Part shown: positions 22,471 to 31,129 of the stretch, piece after piece
Numbering within the stretch: the first letter of the stretch is position 1
Layout: each line of letters opens with the position of its first letter
Program-made: the position numbers and the translations under genes
The notes under the pieces: generated by a model
What the model was told of the DNA's origin: nothing
Database searches by the model: none
What the model saw: only the letters and a program-made list of their open reading frames with translations
Assembly (NCBI RefSeq): GCF_000716445.1
Contig: NZ_JNWK01000075.1
Location: 1 to 31,129 of the forward strand
Length of the DNA: 31,129 nucleotides
Reading direction: 5' to 3'
DNA from: Streptomyces wedmorensis
GTDB taxonomy: Bacteria; Actinomycetota; Actinomycetes; Streptomycetales; Streptomycetaceae

Positions 22471-23819
22471 GCAAGCGAGCCGGAGAACTCCATCTCAACG
22501 CCTTCCTGATGGGTGTCGGCCACCACGAGGCCGCCTGGCGGCTGCCGGAGTCGGACCCGTATGCCAGCTGGGACGTCGCGCACTACCAGAACCTGGCCCG
22601 CATCGCCGAGCGGGGCAAGCTCGACTCGCTGTTCCTCGCCGACAGTCCGGGCCAGCACGGCGACCCGGCACGCAGGCCGGCCGGACGGCTCGAGCCGACG
22701 GTGCTGCTGACGGCCCTCGCCGGGGCGACCGAGCGCATCGGCCTGATCGCGACCGCCTCGACGTCCTACAACGAGCCGTACAACCTGGCCCGCCGGTTCG
22801 CTTCCCTCGACCATGTGTCCGGCGGACGGGCCGGGTGGAACGTCGTCACGACCGCCGGCGCGGACGCGGCCCGCAACTTCGGCCTGGACGACGCGCCCCT
22901 GCACAAGGAGCGGTACGAACGCGCCGACGAGTTCCTCGAAGTCTCCACCAGGCTCTGGGACAGCTGGGCCGACGACGCGATCGTGGCCGACAAGAGCGCC
23001 GGCGTCCACGCCGACACCGCGAAGGTCCGCAGGATCAACCATGTCGGGCGGTTCTTCCGCGTCGACGGACCGCTGAACGTCCCCCGCTCACCGCAGGGCC
23101 ACCCCCTGCTGGTGCAGGCCGGTTCTTCCCAGAACGGCAAGGCCTTCGCCGCTCGGTGGGCGGAGGCGGTGTTCACCGCGCAGCAGACTCTCCAGGAGGC
23201 CCAGGCTTTCTACGCCGACCTGAAGCGGCGGGCCGCGGCCCACGGACGCGATCCGCACGGAATCAAGATCCTGCCCGGCATCGTGCCGGTCATCGGCGAC
23301 ACCGAGGCCGAGGCGGCGGACCTGGACCGGGAACTCGACCGGCTGATCAGCCCCGAGTTCGCCAAGCGTCAACTCGCCCAGCAGTTCAAGCTCGATCCGG
23401 ACGCCCTCGACCTGGACGGCACACTGCCCGAGAAGCTGCCGTCCGAGGACGAGATCGAGGGTTCCAAGAGCCGGTACACCCTCATCGTGGACCTGGCCCG
23501 GCGAGAGAAGCTGACGGTGCGACAGCTCATCGGCCGGCTCGGCGGCGGTCGCGGGCACCGGACGTTCGCCGGCACGCCGGTCCAGGTGGCCGACGCGATC
23601 GAGGAGTGGTTCGACAACGGCGCCGCCGACGGGTTCAACATCATGCCGCCGGTCCTGCCGTCCGGACTCGAGGTGTTCGTCGACAAGGTCGTGCCGATCC
23701 TTCAGGAACGCGGGAGGTTCCGCACCGACTACACCGGTACCACCCTGCGCGAGCACTACGGACTGCCCCGCCCCGCGGATTCGTTCACGACCTCACCGGC
23801 CGTCGGAGAGTCCGCGTGA
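22467..23819 (+). CDS. NtaA/SnaA/DszA-family flavin-dependent monooxygenase
   Basis: This 450-residue, full-length member of the larger LLM branch has characteristic segments: HHEAAWRLPESDP, WDVAHYQNLARIAERGKLD, SLFLADS, DHVSGGRAGWNVVTTA and HPLLVQAGSSQNGK. Relatives attack dibenzothiophene sulfone (DszA), dimethylsulfone-type compounds or nitrilotriacetate, using FMNH2 from a separate reductase. The setting among ssu genes suggests another organosulfur substrate, which would widen what the operon can desulfurise. It overlaps the ssuB stop by 4 bases. Confidence 0.88.
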   Translation: MSKRAGELHLNAFLMGVGHHEAAWRLPESDPYASWDVAHYQNLARIAERGKLDSLFLADSPGQHGDPARRPAGRLEPTVLLTALAGATERIGLIATASTSYNEPYNLARRFASLDHVSGGRAGWNVVTTAGADAARNFGLDDAPLHKERYERADEFLEVSTRLWDSWADDAIVADKSAGVHADTAKVRRINHVGRFFRVDGPLNVPRSPQGHPLLVQAGSSQNGKAFAARWAEAVFTAQQTLQEAQAFYADLKRRAAAHGRDPHGIKILPGIVPVIGDTEAEAADLDRELDRLISPEFAKRQLAQQFKLDPDALDLDGTLPEKLPSEDEIEGSKSRYTLIVDLARREKLTVRQLIGRLGGGRGHRTFAGTPVQVADAIEEWFDNGAADGFNIMPPVLPSGLEVFVDKVVPILQERGRFRTDYTGTTLREHYGLPRPADSFTTSPAVGESA

Positions 23820-26800
23820 CGGTCACCCCCTGTAGGGCCGCGGACCGTACGTCCCAGGCGGCCCCCGGACCGGGCGCGCCGGGATGGGCACGTCGGCTGA
23901 CCCGGTACTGCCTGGCATACCGCGCCGACCTGGCCTGGGCGTACGGCGCCGCGCTGGTCGCCGCGGTCGCCACGGCCGTACTGCCGCTCGTCCTGCGCCA
24001 TGTCGTGGACGGGGTGGAGGCATCGGCGGCGCCTCTGACCCCATGGGTCGTGCTGCTGCTCGGCATCGGAGCGCTGCGGTTCGGGGCGAGCTTCCTACGG
24101 CGGTACTGCTCCGGACGGGTGTCCCTCGGCGTGCAGTACGACCTGCGCAACGACGCCTTCGCCACGCTGCTGCGCCTCGGCGGCAACCAGCAGGACGCTC
24201 TGCACACGGGGCAGGTCGTCAGCCGCGCCATCTCCGATGTGACGCTCATTCAGATGCTGTTGCAGTTCCTGCCGAACATGTTCGGCAACGCACTGATGTT
24301 CACCATGTCGGTGGTGCTGATGGCGTCACTGTCACTGCTGCTGACCCTCGTCGCCCTCGTCGTGGGGCCGGTGCTCTGGCTGATCGCGTTCCGCAGCCGC
24401 CGTGACCTGTTCCCTGCCCACTGGCATGCGCAGCAGGAGGCGGCAGAGGTCGCGTCGACCGTGGAGGCGGCGGTCGCGGGCGTCCGCGTCGTCAAGGGGT
24501 TCGGGCAGGAGCAGCGCGAACTGGACGCGTTGGAGCGGCGGTCGCGCAGCCTGTTCTCCTCGCGGGTCCGCATCGCCCGGCTGACCAGCAAGTACAACCC
24601 GGCGCTTCAGGCCGTCCCGGCACTCGGGCAGGTCGCCGTGCTCGCACTGGGCGGCTGGCTGGCGCTGCACGGCAGGATCTCCCTCGGCACATTCGTGGCG
24701 TTCACCGCGTACCTCGGTTCGTTCGTGACGCCCGTGCGCCAAGTGGCCATGCTGCTCACCGTGTGGCAGCAGGCGCGCGCCGGAGTGGAACGGGTGCTCG
24801 ACATCGTCGACGCATCCTCCGACATCACCGACGCACCGGACGCCGTCGACGTGCCGGACGGGCCGCCGGCCCTTGAGTGGGACGGCGTGGTGTTCGGCCG
24901 CGCCCGGACGGCCGGCCCGCTCCTGGACGGGTTCACCCTGCGGGTCGAACCGGGGGAGACACTGGCGCTGGTCGGTGCGGCCGGGTCGGGCAAGTCCACG
25001 GCGGCGTCGTTGCTGCCGCGGTTCCACGACCCGGCCGCCGGGACGGTCCGGGTCGGCGACACCGACGTACGCGAGCTGCGGCTGGCCGATCTGCGGGCCC
25101 GGATCGGCTTCGTGTTCGAGGAGCCGCATCTGTTGTCCGACACCGTGGGGGCGAACATCGCCTACGGTCGCCCGGACGCCCTGTACGCGGAGATCCGTCA
25201 CGCGGCGCGGCTGGCCCAGGCGGACGGATTCATCACCGCGCTGCCGGACGGCTACGACACCGTGATCGGCGAGCAGGGCCTCACGCTCTCCGGCGGGCAG
25301 CGCCAGCGGATCGCGCTGGCCCGGGCGATCCTGCACGACCCCGCCGTACTGGTGCTCGACGACGCCACCTCCGCGATCGACGCCCAGGTCGAGGCGGCCA
25401 TCCACACCGGGCTGCGGCAACTGGCCCGGCAGCGCACGACGTTGATCATCGCCCACCGGGCGTCGACGCTGGAGCTGGCCGACCGGGTCGCCGTACTCGA
25501 CCGCGGCCGGGTCGTCGACATCGGAACGGCCGCGGAGCTCCAGACGCGCAGTCCGCTCTACCGGTCGCTGCTCTCCCCCGACGAGCAACCCGGCGAACTC
25601 GGCGTGGACGAGGCGTCCGCAGCGGAGGCCCCGCGCCCGCGCGGCGTGACCGAAGAGCTCTGGCGCGGCGGCCCGGACACACCCACGACCGGCCGGGACG
25701 TCGGCGTGCGGGTCGCCGCCGCCTACGCGCAGGCCGCCGCGACGTCCGGGCCGGGCCGGACGGGGCACGGGGCGGGTCTGCTCGGCGGCGCCCCGCCGAG
25801 CGAGGAACTCCAGGACCGGCTGGCCGCGTTGCCGCTCGTGGACACCGACCCGAAGGTCACGCCCGAGCAGGCACGTGCCTGGGACCCGGACTTCGGGCTG
25901 CGGCCGCTGGTACGCCCGTTCCGTCTGCCGCTGCTCGCCGGTCTCGCGCTCGTCGGTGCCGACGCGCTCGCGCAGATCGCCGTCCCGGTACTCGTCCGGC
26001 ACGGGGTCGACAGCGGCGTCACCCGGTCCGCGCCGGCGGCGCTGCTGCTGATCGCCGCCGTCGCGGCGGCGGTGGTGCTGCTCGGCTGGCTGGTCAACGT
26101 CGCCCAGGTGCGGGTGACCGGCCGCACGGGTGAGCGCCTGCTCCACACCCTGCGGGTGCGCACGTACGCCCAGTTGCAGCGGCTCGGCCTCGACTACTAC
26201 GAGCGCGAGCCGGCCGGCCGGATCATGACCCGGATGACCACGGACGTGGACGCGCTGTCGGCGTTCCTGCAGACCGGTCTGGTGACCTTCGTGGTCTCCG
26301 CGCTGACGATCCTCGGTGTGCTCGTCGCCCTGCTCGTGATCGACGCAGGGCTCGCCGTCACCCTGCTCCTCGTCCTGCCGGTCCTGGCCGCCGCCACGGC
26401 ACTGTTCCGCTCACGGTCGTTGCCCGCGTACCTCGAAGCGCGGGAGCGGGTCAGCGCGGTCAACGCGTACCTCCAGGAGAACGTCACCCTGATCCGGGTC
26501 ACCCAGGCGTTCGGCCGTCAGGCGCACAACGCACGGGACTTCGCCGAGCTGGCCCGGGCGTTCCGGGACGCCCGGCTGCGGGCCCAGCGGTTGATGGCGA
26601 CGTTCTTCCCGTTCGTCGAGTTCCTGAGCACGGCCGCGACCGCGGCCGTGCTGGTGATCGGCGCCGGGCAAGTGCGCGACGGCCGACTCACCGCCGGAAC
26701 CCTGATCGCGTTCTTGCTCTACGTCGAGCTGTTCTTCTCGCCGATCCAGCAGCTGTCCCAGGCGTTCGACGGCTACCAGCAGGCGGTCGTGGGACTCGGC

Positions 26801-27685
26801 AGGCTGCGCACCCTGATGCGCGAACCGGTCGGCACGCCCATCGCCGCGCGCCCCCTGCCCGTGCGTGAGCTGCGCGGCGAGATCGAGTTCGACCGGGTGT
26901 CCTTCGCCTACCGGGACGGCGAACGCGAGGTGCTCCACGAGGCGACCCTGCGCGTCGCCGCCGGGCAGACGGTGGCTCTCGTCGGTACGACCGGCGCGGG
27001 CAAGTCGACGATCGTCAAACTCGTCGCCCGTTTCCACGACCCGACGACCGGGACCGTACGGGTCGACGGCACCGACCTGCGCGCACTGGATCCAGCCGGA
27101 TACCGGCGTCGGCTGGGAGTCGTCCCGCAGGAGACGCACCTGCTGGGCGGGACGGTGCGGGACGCGATCGCGTACGGCCGCCCCGACGCCACCGACGCGG
27201 AGGTGGAGGCCGCGGCGCGCGCGGTCGGCGCGCACGAGATGGTGGCCGGGCTGCCGTCCGGCTATCTGACCGAGGTCGGAGAACGCGGCCGAGGCCTCTC
27301 CGCGGGCCAGCGGCAACTGCTCGCGCTGGCGCGGGCCGAACTCGTCGACCCTGACATCCTGCTGCTGGACGAGGCCACCGCGTCTCTCGACCTTGCCAGT
27401 GAACGCCGGGTGGCTGCCGCGACGGCCGCGCTCACCCGGCGGCGCACCACGCTCGTCGTGGCGCACCGGCTCACCACCGCCGCCCGCGCAGACCAGGTGA
27501 TCGTCCTGCGGGACGGCAAGGTCGCGGAGGTCGGCACCCATCAGGAACTGCTCGCGGCACACGGCCCGTACCGCCGGCTGTGGGACGCGTTCCGCGCCGC
27601 CGGCACCGCAGCGAGCATCGACCGACTCGCCGAATCCGGGGCAGCGCCCGGACGGCTGTCCATTCCCACGGAAGGAACGTCATGA
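23816..27685 (+). CDS. Fused two-half ABC exporter with asymmetric ATP sites
   Basis: This 1289-residue single chain is organised TMD-NBD-TMD-NBD. NBD1 has Walker [10 protein letters not shown] (387-395), signature LSGGQ (491-495) and Walker B VLVLDD, where the catalytic Glu is replaced by Asp516. NBD2 has Walker [10 protein letters not shown] (1057-1065), a deviant signature LSAGQ (1161-1165) and a normal Glu1186 ([12 protein letters not shown]). One composite ATP site is therefore degenerate and one canonical, as in heterodimeric exporters such as TM287/288. A linker of about 100 residues rich in Gly/Ala/Pro joins the halves. It begins at GTG 23816, overlapping the upstream stop (GTGA). This is an export-type transporter inside an import and desulfonation operon; its cargo is unknown. 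Confidence 0.9.
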   Translation: MTVTPCRAADRTSQAAPGPGAPGWARRLTRYCLAYRADLAWAYGAALVAAVATAVLPLVLRHVVDGVEASAAPLTPWVVLLLGIGALRFGASFLRRYCSGRVSLGVQYDLRNDAFATLLRLGGNQQDALHTGQVVSRAISDVTLIQMLLQFLPNMFGNALMFTMSVVLMASLSLLLTLVALVVGPVLWLIAFRSRRDLFPAHWHAQQEAAEVASTVEAAVAGVRVVKGFGQEQRELDALERRSRSLFSSRVRIARLTSKYNPALQAVPALGQVAVLALGGWLALHGRISLGTFVAFTAYLGSFVTPVRQVAMLLTVWQQARAGVERVLDIVDASSDITDAPDAVDVPDGPPALEWDGVVFGRARTAGPLLDGFTLRVEPGETLALVGAAGSGKSTAASLLPRFHDPAAGTVRVGDTDVRELRLADLRARIGFVFEEPHLLSDTVGANIAYGRPDALYAEIRHAARLAQADGFITALPDGYDTVIGEQGLTLSGGQRQRIALARAILHDPAVLVLDDATSAIDAQVEAAIHTGLRQLARQRTTLIIAHRASTLELADRVAVLDRGRVVDIGTAAELQTRSPLYRSLLSPDEQPGELGVDEASAAEAPRPRGVTEELWRGGPDTPTTGRDVGVRVAAAYAQAAATSGPGRTGHGAGLLGGAPPSEELQDRLAALPLVDTDPKVTPEQARAWDPDFGLRPLVRPFRLPLLAGLALVGADALAQIAVPVLVRHGVDSGVTRSAPAALLLIAAVAAAVVLLGWLVNVAQVRVTGRTGERLLHTLRVRTYAQLQRLGLDYYEREPAGRIMTRMTTDVDALSAFLQTGLVTFVVSALTILGVLVALLVIDAGLAVTLLLVLPVLAAATALFRSRSLPAYLEARERVSAVNAYLQENVTLIRVTQAFGRQAHNARDFAELARAFRDARLRAQRLMATFFPFVEFLSTAATAAVLVIGAGQVRDGRLTAGTLIAFLLYVELFFSPIQQLSQAFDGYQQAVVGLGRLRTLMREPVGTPIAARPLPVRELRGEIEFDRVSFAYRDGEREVLHEATLRVAAGQTVALVGTTGAGKSTIVKLVARFHDPTTGTVRVDGTDLRALDPAGYRRRLGVVPQETHLLGGTVRDAIAYGRPDATDAEVEAAARAVGAHEMVAGLPSGYLTEVGERGRGLSAGQRQLLALARAELVDPDILLLDEATASLDLASERRVAAATAALTRRRTTLVVAHRLTTAARADQVIVLRDGKVAEVGTHQELLAAHGPYRRLWDAFRAAGTAASIDRLAESGAAPGRLSIPTEGTS

Positions 27686-28719
27686 CCATCCCGTACCGGC
27701 CCTTCGGCCGCACAGGCGTGCAGGTGAGCGCGCTCGCACTCGGCGCGATGAACTTCGGCGCCCGGGGCAACCCGAGCCACGAAGACGGGGTGCGCATCAT
27801 CCACCGTGCCCTCGGCGCCGGGATCAACATCATCGACACGGCGGACGTGTACTCGCAGGGCGAGTCGGAGGAGATCGTCGGCGAGGCCCTCGCGGGCCGC
27901 CGGGACGACGTCTTCCTGGCCACCAAGTTCCACGGCCGCATGGGGGAGGACGTCAACCGGTTCGGCAACTCGCGACGGTGGATCTTCCGCGCGGTCGAGG
28001 ACAGCCTTCGGCGGCTGCGGACCGACCACATCGACCTCTACCAAGTGCACCGTCCGGAGGAGGACACGGATTTCGACGAGACCCTCGGTGCGCTCTCCGA
28101 CCTCGTCCACCAGGGCAAGATCCGCTACCTCGGCACCTCCACGTTCCCGCCGTCCCGGATCGTCGAAGGGCAGTGGACCGCGGAGAAGCGGGGCCGCGAG
28201 CGGGTGGTGTCCGAGCAGCCGCCCTACTCGATCCTGGCCCGCGGCGTGGAGGCCGAGGCGCTCCCGGTGGCGCAGCGGTACGGACTGGCGGTGATCCCGT
28301 GGAGCCCGCTCGCCGGCGGCTGGCTGACGGGGCGTTACCGAGCCGGCCGGCCGCAGCCGGAGTCCAGCCGAGCGGCCCGCCAGCCGGGCCGCTTCGACGT
28401 CGACAGCACGGAGAACGCGGCCAAACTGGAGGCCGTCGAGGCGCTGGCCGTCCTGGCCGAGCAGGCCGGGATCACCCTGATCGAGCTCGCCCTCGGCTTC
28501 GTGCTCTCCCACCCGGCGGTCACCGCGCCGATCATCGGCCCGCGCACGCTGTCCCAGCTGGAGGAGCAGCTCGGGGCGGCGGACAGCCCGCTGCCGTCGG
28601 ACGTGCTGGACGAGATCGACAAGATCGTCCCGCCGGGCGCCACTCTCTCGGCGCGGGACGCGGGGTACGTGCCGCCGGGCCTGCACGACACGACAGCACG
28701 ACGGCGGGCCGGTCGCTGA
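27682..28719 (+). CDS. Aldo/keto reductase
   Basis: This 345-residue TIM-barrel oxidoreductase has the complete AKR tetrad: Asp52, Tyr57 ([12 protein letters not shown]), Lys82 (LATKFH) and His123 (YQVHRPEED). The C-terminal NADPH-binding segment ([14 protein letters not shown]) is also present. It reduces aldehydes or ketones with NADPH. Desulfonation by SsuD or TauD yields aldehydes, so detoxifying these is a natural role; this is inference from context. It overlaps the exporter stop by 4 bases and is the last gene of the operon. No strong terminator was found after it. Confidence 0.9.
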   Translation: MTIPYRPFGRTGVQVSALALGAMNFGARGNPSHEDGVRIIHRALGAGINIIDTADVYSQGESEEIVGEALAGRRDDVFLATKFHGRMGEDVNRFGNSRRWIFRAVEDSLRRLRTDHIDLYQVHRPEEDTDFDETLGALSDLVHQGKIRYLGTSTFPPSRIVEGQWTAEKRGRERVVSEQPPYSILARGVEAEALPVAQRYGLAVIPWSPLAGGWLTGRYRAGRPQPESSRAARQPGRFDVDSTENAAKLEAVEALAVLAEQAGITLIELALGFVLSHPAVTAPIIGPRTLSQLEEQLGAADSPLPSDVLDEIDKIVPPGATLSARDAGYVPPGLHDTTARRRAGR

Positions 28720-28794
28720 CCGGCGGCCATGGCCCACGCGAGCTCCAGCGCGTGCAGGAGGACCAGACTCGTGCCGGCGGTCGACGCGGTCGCC

Positions 28795-29290
28795 GCCTAC
28801 GCCGGGGCGTGGATCGGCCGTGCGGCACTCGACGCCACCCTGCGCGGCCACCTTGCGCGCCCACGACGGCCGCCGGGTGGTTCCCCCGCACTCCCGGCCC
28901 GTGCACTCGACCGCTTCGGCCCCGTCACCGGGCTCCCGGCGGCCCTTCAGCTGCGTCCCGACCGGGCCGGGCTGCTCGCCTCCTCGGCGCCCGACGTCGC
29001 CGAGGCTCCGCGGCAGGAGACCCGGTCGCGGCCGGCATCCTCGACCGCGCCGCCGAGGAAATCGCGGACACGGCGGCCGCGACGACTGCGACGGCCGGCC
29101 TCGACGCACCCCTGATCGCCCTCACCGGCCGTCTGTACCACCTGGACGGCCTGCGCGGGGCCGTGTCGAACGGCTGTCGTCCCGCATCCCCGCCGTCCGT
29201 CTCCACACCTCCGAGGGCGACTCCCTCCTCGGAGCGCTCCGGCCGGCCGCCGCGGCCACCGGCCACGAGCCGCCATGGCCACCCGCGACG
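28795..29290 (+). pseudogene. Frame-broken BadF/BadG/BcrA/BcrD-type ATPase (glucosamine-kinase-like) remnant
   Basis: Protein-like text jumps across all three plus frames in order. GAWIGRAALDATLRG to GLLASSAPDVAEAPR is in one frame. GDPVAAGILDRAAEEIADT to LYHLDGLRGAVS is in the next. IPAVRLHTSEGDSLLGALR is in the third. Together they follow the C-terminal half of the BadF/BcrA ATPase family, which includes N-acetylglucosamine/glucosamine kinases. There is no N-terminal phosphate-binding domain and at least two frameshifts, so it is dead. The same DNA carries no convincing intact gene on either strand. Confidence 0.5.
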
Positions 29291-29361
29291 AGCTGCCGTG
29301 GCCCGCCGGGCCGCCACTGCTCCAAGTCATTCAGTGGCGCGCCGGGGGCCGCGCCGGAGGC

Positions 29362-29393
29362 TTGACCCTCACCCGCGGGTCAGGGGTTAGCGT
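29362..29393 (+). promoter_or_regulatory. MerR-type promoter with a 20-bp spacer and central dyad
   Basis: TTGACC (29362-29367) and TAGCGT (29388-29393) are 20 bases apart, longer than the usual 17-18. The spacer is filled by CCCTCACCCGCGGGTCAGGG (29366-29385), a palindrome with a single mismatched pair. This overlong spacer plus dyad is the hallmark of MerR-family-activated promoters. A merR gene lies in the same operon (30483-30875). Confidence 0.6.
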
Positions 29394-29431
29394 CACCGGA
29401 CCCCGCCCCCGCACCGACTCCGGAGACCCGT

Positions 29432-30468
29432 ATGACGGCCACAGACCTGCCCGACTCCACCCTGGAGGTCCGACTCGCCTCGGTTCCCGAAGGCCTTCCC
29501 GAACCCGGGCACTTCACCCTGTCCCGGACCCCGCTGGCCGCACCCGCACCCAGCCAGGTACTGGTGCGCAACCGGCACTTCCTGGTCTTCCCCGGCCTGC
29601 GAACGCTCATCGGCGGCCGGACGAAGGGCCTTCCGTTGTCGTCCCTGGCCCCCGGGGACGCCCTCTTCGGCCCGGCCATCGGCGAGGTGGTCGCCGCGCC
29701 GGGGAACGGGCCGCTGAAGCCCGGCGACACCGTCGTGCACCTGGCCGGCTGGCGCGACCACGCGCTGCTGCCCGCCGCCGAAGCCGTTCCCGCAGGCGAC
29801 GCCCTGCCCACGCCGGTCGCACACCTGGCCCAGGGAGCTGCCCCGTACGGAGCGCTGACCCGGTCGGCCAGGGTCCGCCCCGGCGACACCGTCCTCGTCA
29901 CGGGGGCGGCCGGCGCCGTAGGCACCCTCGCCGGGCAGATCGCCCGCCTACTGGGCGCCACCACGGTGATCGGCACCACCCGTTCGCCGCACAAGGCCGA
30001 CCGGCTCGTACGGGAGCTGGGCTACGACCGCGTCCTGCTGGCGGGTCCCGGACAGCGGCCGTTCGCCGAGCAGTTGGCGGAGGCGGCCCCCGACGGTCTG
30101 GACGTGGTCCTGGACACGGTCGGCGGGGGAGCAACTGACCGCCGCGCTGGACGCCGCCCGCCCCGGGGCCCGGGTGGCCCTGGTCGGCGCGCTGGCCGGA
30201 CAGATGTCCGCGCACACGGCCGGCGACAGGTCGCCCGCCGAGATCGACACCTTCGGCCTGGTGGTCCGGGGGATCACCCTGACCGGGTACTCCGGAGCCG
30301 ACCACCCCGGTGTGGAGGAGGAGTGGACCCGCCGCTTCGGCGCCTGGCTGCGCTCCGGCGAGATCCGCTTCCCGTACACGGAGATCGAGGGAATGCACGC
30401 GGCCCGCGCCGCGTTGCCCGAACTGATCAGCCGGCCGCCATTTCGGCGCGGTGGTCGTACGGTTGTAG
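29432..30468 (+). pseudogene. Quinone-oxidoreductase-like MDR gene with two single-base frameshifts
   Basis: The ATG has GGAG 7 bases upstream. The protein shows an MDR catalytic domain, then the nucleotide-binding motif TVLVTGAAGAVGTLAGQIAR. The frame breaks in the GGGGG run near 30128. Removing one G restores EQLTAALDAARPG onward. It breaks again near 30431. Removing one C restores GRHFGAVVVRL and a TAG at 30466-30468. After the two corrections the ORF is exactly 1035 bases (344 residues), normal for NADPH-dependent MDR enone/quinone reductases. Without correction the first frame runs to 30514 as nonsense. Decay and base-call error are both possible. Confidence 0.65.
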
Positions 30469-30482
30469 CGGAGGCCAGGCAC

Positions 30483-30875
30483 GTGAGGGGGCACGGGGGA
30501 GTGCGGATCGGTGACGCGGCTGCGGCTGCGGGAACGACGCCGAGGGCGCTGCGCCTGTACGAGGAGCGCGGCCTGCTGCCGCCCGCCGAGCGCACTCCGT
30601 CCGGCCAGCGCCGGTACGGGGACGCCGACGTGGCGCTGGTCCGCGTCATCCGCGACCTGCTCGCCCTCGGCCTCACCATCGAGGATCTGCGCTCGCGTGC
30701 GGACCGGCTGCCCCTGCTGGCCCGGGAACCGGCCCCCGCTTGCGGCTCGGCCGAGGCGACCGGCAGCGGCCTCGCGCCGGTCGTCGACCGGCGCATCGCC
30801 GCCCTGGACGCCGAGATCGCCCGCCTGGCCCGTCGCCGCGACGAACTGGCCCGGCGGACCCGGCAGGCGCCCTGA
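30483..30875 (+). CDS. MerR-family transcriptional regulator
   Basis: This 130-residue protein has a winged-helix MerR domain (VRIGDAAAAAGTTPRALRLY, then the wing LLPPAERTPSGQRRYGDADV). A coiled coil (RIAALDAEIARLARRRDELA) at the C-terminus allows dimerisation. GTG 30483 is preceded by GGAGG (30470-30474) with 8 bases between; GTG 30501 is the alternative start. There is only one cysteine in the effector region, so a metal site is unlikely and a small organic or redox-linked ligand is more plausible. It lies 14 bases after the oxidoreductase stop, and the promoter at 29362-29393 fits its class. Confidence 0.85.
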   Translation: MRGHGGVRIGDAAAAAGTTPRALRLYEERGLLPPAERTPSGQRRYGDADVALVRVIRDLLALGLTIEDLRSRADRLPLLAREPAPACGSAEATGSGLAPVVDRRIAALDAEIARLARRRDELARRTRQAP

Positions 30876-31079
30876 TCCGCGTCGGACGGAATACGCGCGG
30901 GACCGCGAGGCCTACGTTGCTCTGCCCTCCGACGGCCCCGCCGCAGACCCGGGACGGGAGCCGTCACACGCTGTGAATGCCACGTGCATGGCCATCAGGC
31001 CGATGCTCGCCGAGTGATCGACAAGACACCCCCTAGTCTTCTGAGTCAGGAATTCTGTTCAGATGTATAGGCTTGCCCT
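30876..31079. other. Intergenic region and probable left end of the IS630-type element
   Basis: After the merR stop there are about 150 bases with no recognisable gene. Then comes a lower-GC stretch (CCCTAGTCTTCTGAGTCAGG onward) that leads into the transposase start and is likely the element's left terminus. No target-site duplication can be checked here. Confidence 0.35.
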
Positions 31080-31129
31080 ATGGCACGTACGGGGCGGCCG
31101 AAGGCCGAGTTGATCCTGTCGGATAAGGA
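31080..31129 (+). CDS. Start of an IS630-type transposase (runs off the window)
   Basis: ATG 31080 opens MARTGRPKAELILSDK and continues past the edge. This N-terminus is highly characteristic of Streptomyces IS630-family transposases, which begin with a similar basic segment before the HTH. The 60 bases upstream (TCTGA at 31039-31043, TCAGA near 31059-31063) probably include the left end of the element, but its exact boundary cannot be set without the right end. Confidence 0.65.
   Translation, partial: MARTGRPKAELILSDK

Noticed and set aside
1..31129. CRISPR arrays, tRNA or rRNA genes
   Set aside because: No regularly spaced repeats, cloverleaf-like sequences or rRNA motifs were seen by eye; a covariance-model scan would settle tRNAs and small RNAs.

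Overview
The window looks like a chromosomal segment of a Streptomyces-type actinomycete. GC is high with strong G/C in third codon positions. GTG and TTG starts are used. There are Tat and lipobox export signals, a class E (LAXTG) sortase signal, and a TTA codon at the start of a surface-protein gene. The species cannot be named from this sequence.

Left part (1-9,660). The window opens on the first seven codons of a minus-strand gene (DUF4097-like) with a promoter and three palindromic elements upstream. A FUSC-family membrane protein (942-3251), an unrecognised minus-strand protein, a small ABM-like protein (4460-4744), a C-terminally anchored membrane protein and a MurR/RpiR (HTH + SIS) regulator (5663-6595) follow. 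An AT-rich promoter island with a perfect 14-bp palindrome (6667-6680) no longer has a recognisable gene behind it. Next come a broken histidine-kinase-like ATPase fragment, a frameshifted lipoprotein, an alpha/beta hydrolase and a GNAT acetyltransferase with a 17-codon ORF between them.

Middle part (9,660-15,470). About 1 kb is a graveyard: an IS5-type transposase tail, an integrase remnant and a GntR/UTRA remnant. A conserved hypothetical follows. Then comes an 800-residue secreted, sortase-anchored protein with a TTA codon in its signal peptide, ending in a 19-bp perfect terminator. A minus-strand gene facing that terminator has lost its 3' end.

Right part (15,470-28,719) is the main system: a ROK regulator followed by a tightly coupled operon for scavenging sulfur from organosulfur compounds. 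It begins with a 34-codon ORF ending Gly-Cys-Cys-Ala-Arg-stop, whose start coincides with the predicted transcription start. This looks like a cysteine-sensing leader peptide. It is followed by a TauD-type dioxygenase, a sulfonate-binding lipoprotein (SsuA), an SsuD-like monooxygenase, a flavin reductase, an SsuC permease, an SsuB ATPase, a second (NtaA/SnaA/DszA-type) flavin monooxygenase, a 1289-residue fused asymmetric ABC exporter and an aldo/keto reductase. From ssuA to the reductase each gene starts within a few bases of, or overlaps, its predecessor's stop. Uptake, desulfonation, reduced-flavin supply, export and aldehyde reduction may therefore be made as one unit and shut down when cysteine is plentiful.

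The right end (28,720-31,129) holds a frame-broken BadF/BcrA-type ATPase, a quinone-oxidoreductase-like gene with two single-base frameshifts behind a MerR-style stretched promoter, its MerR regulator, and the first codons of an IS630-type transposase. No rRNA, tRNA or CRISPR array was seen.
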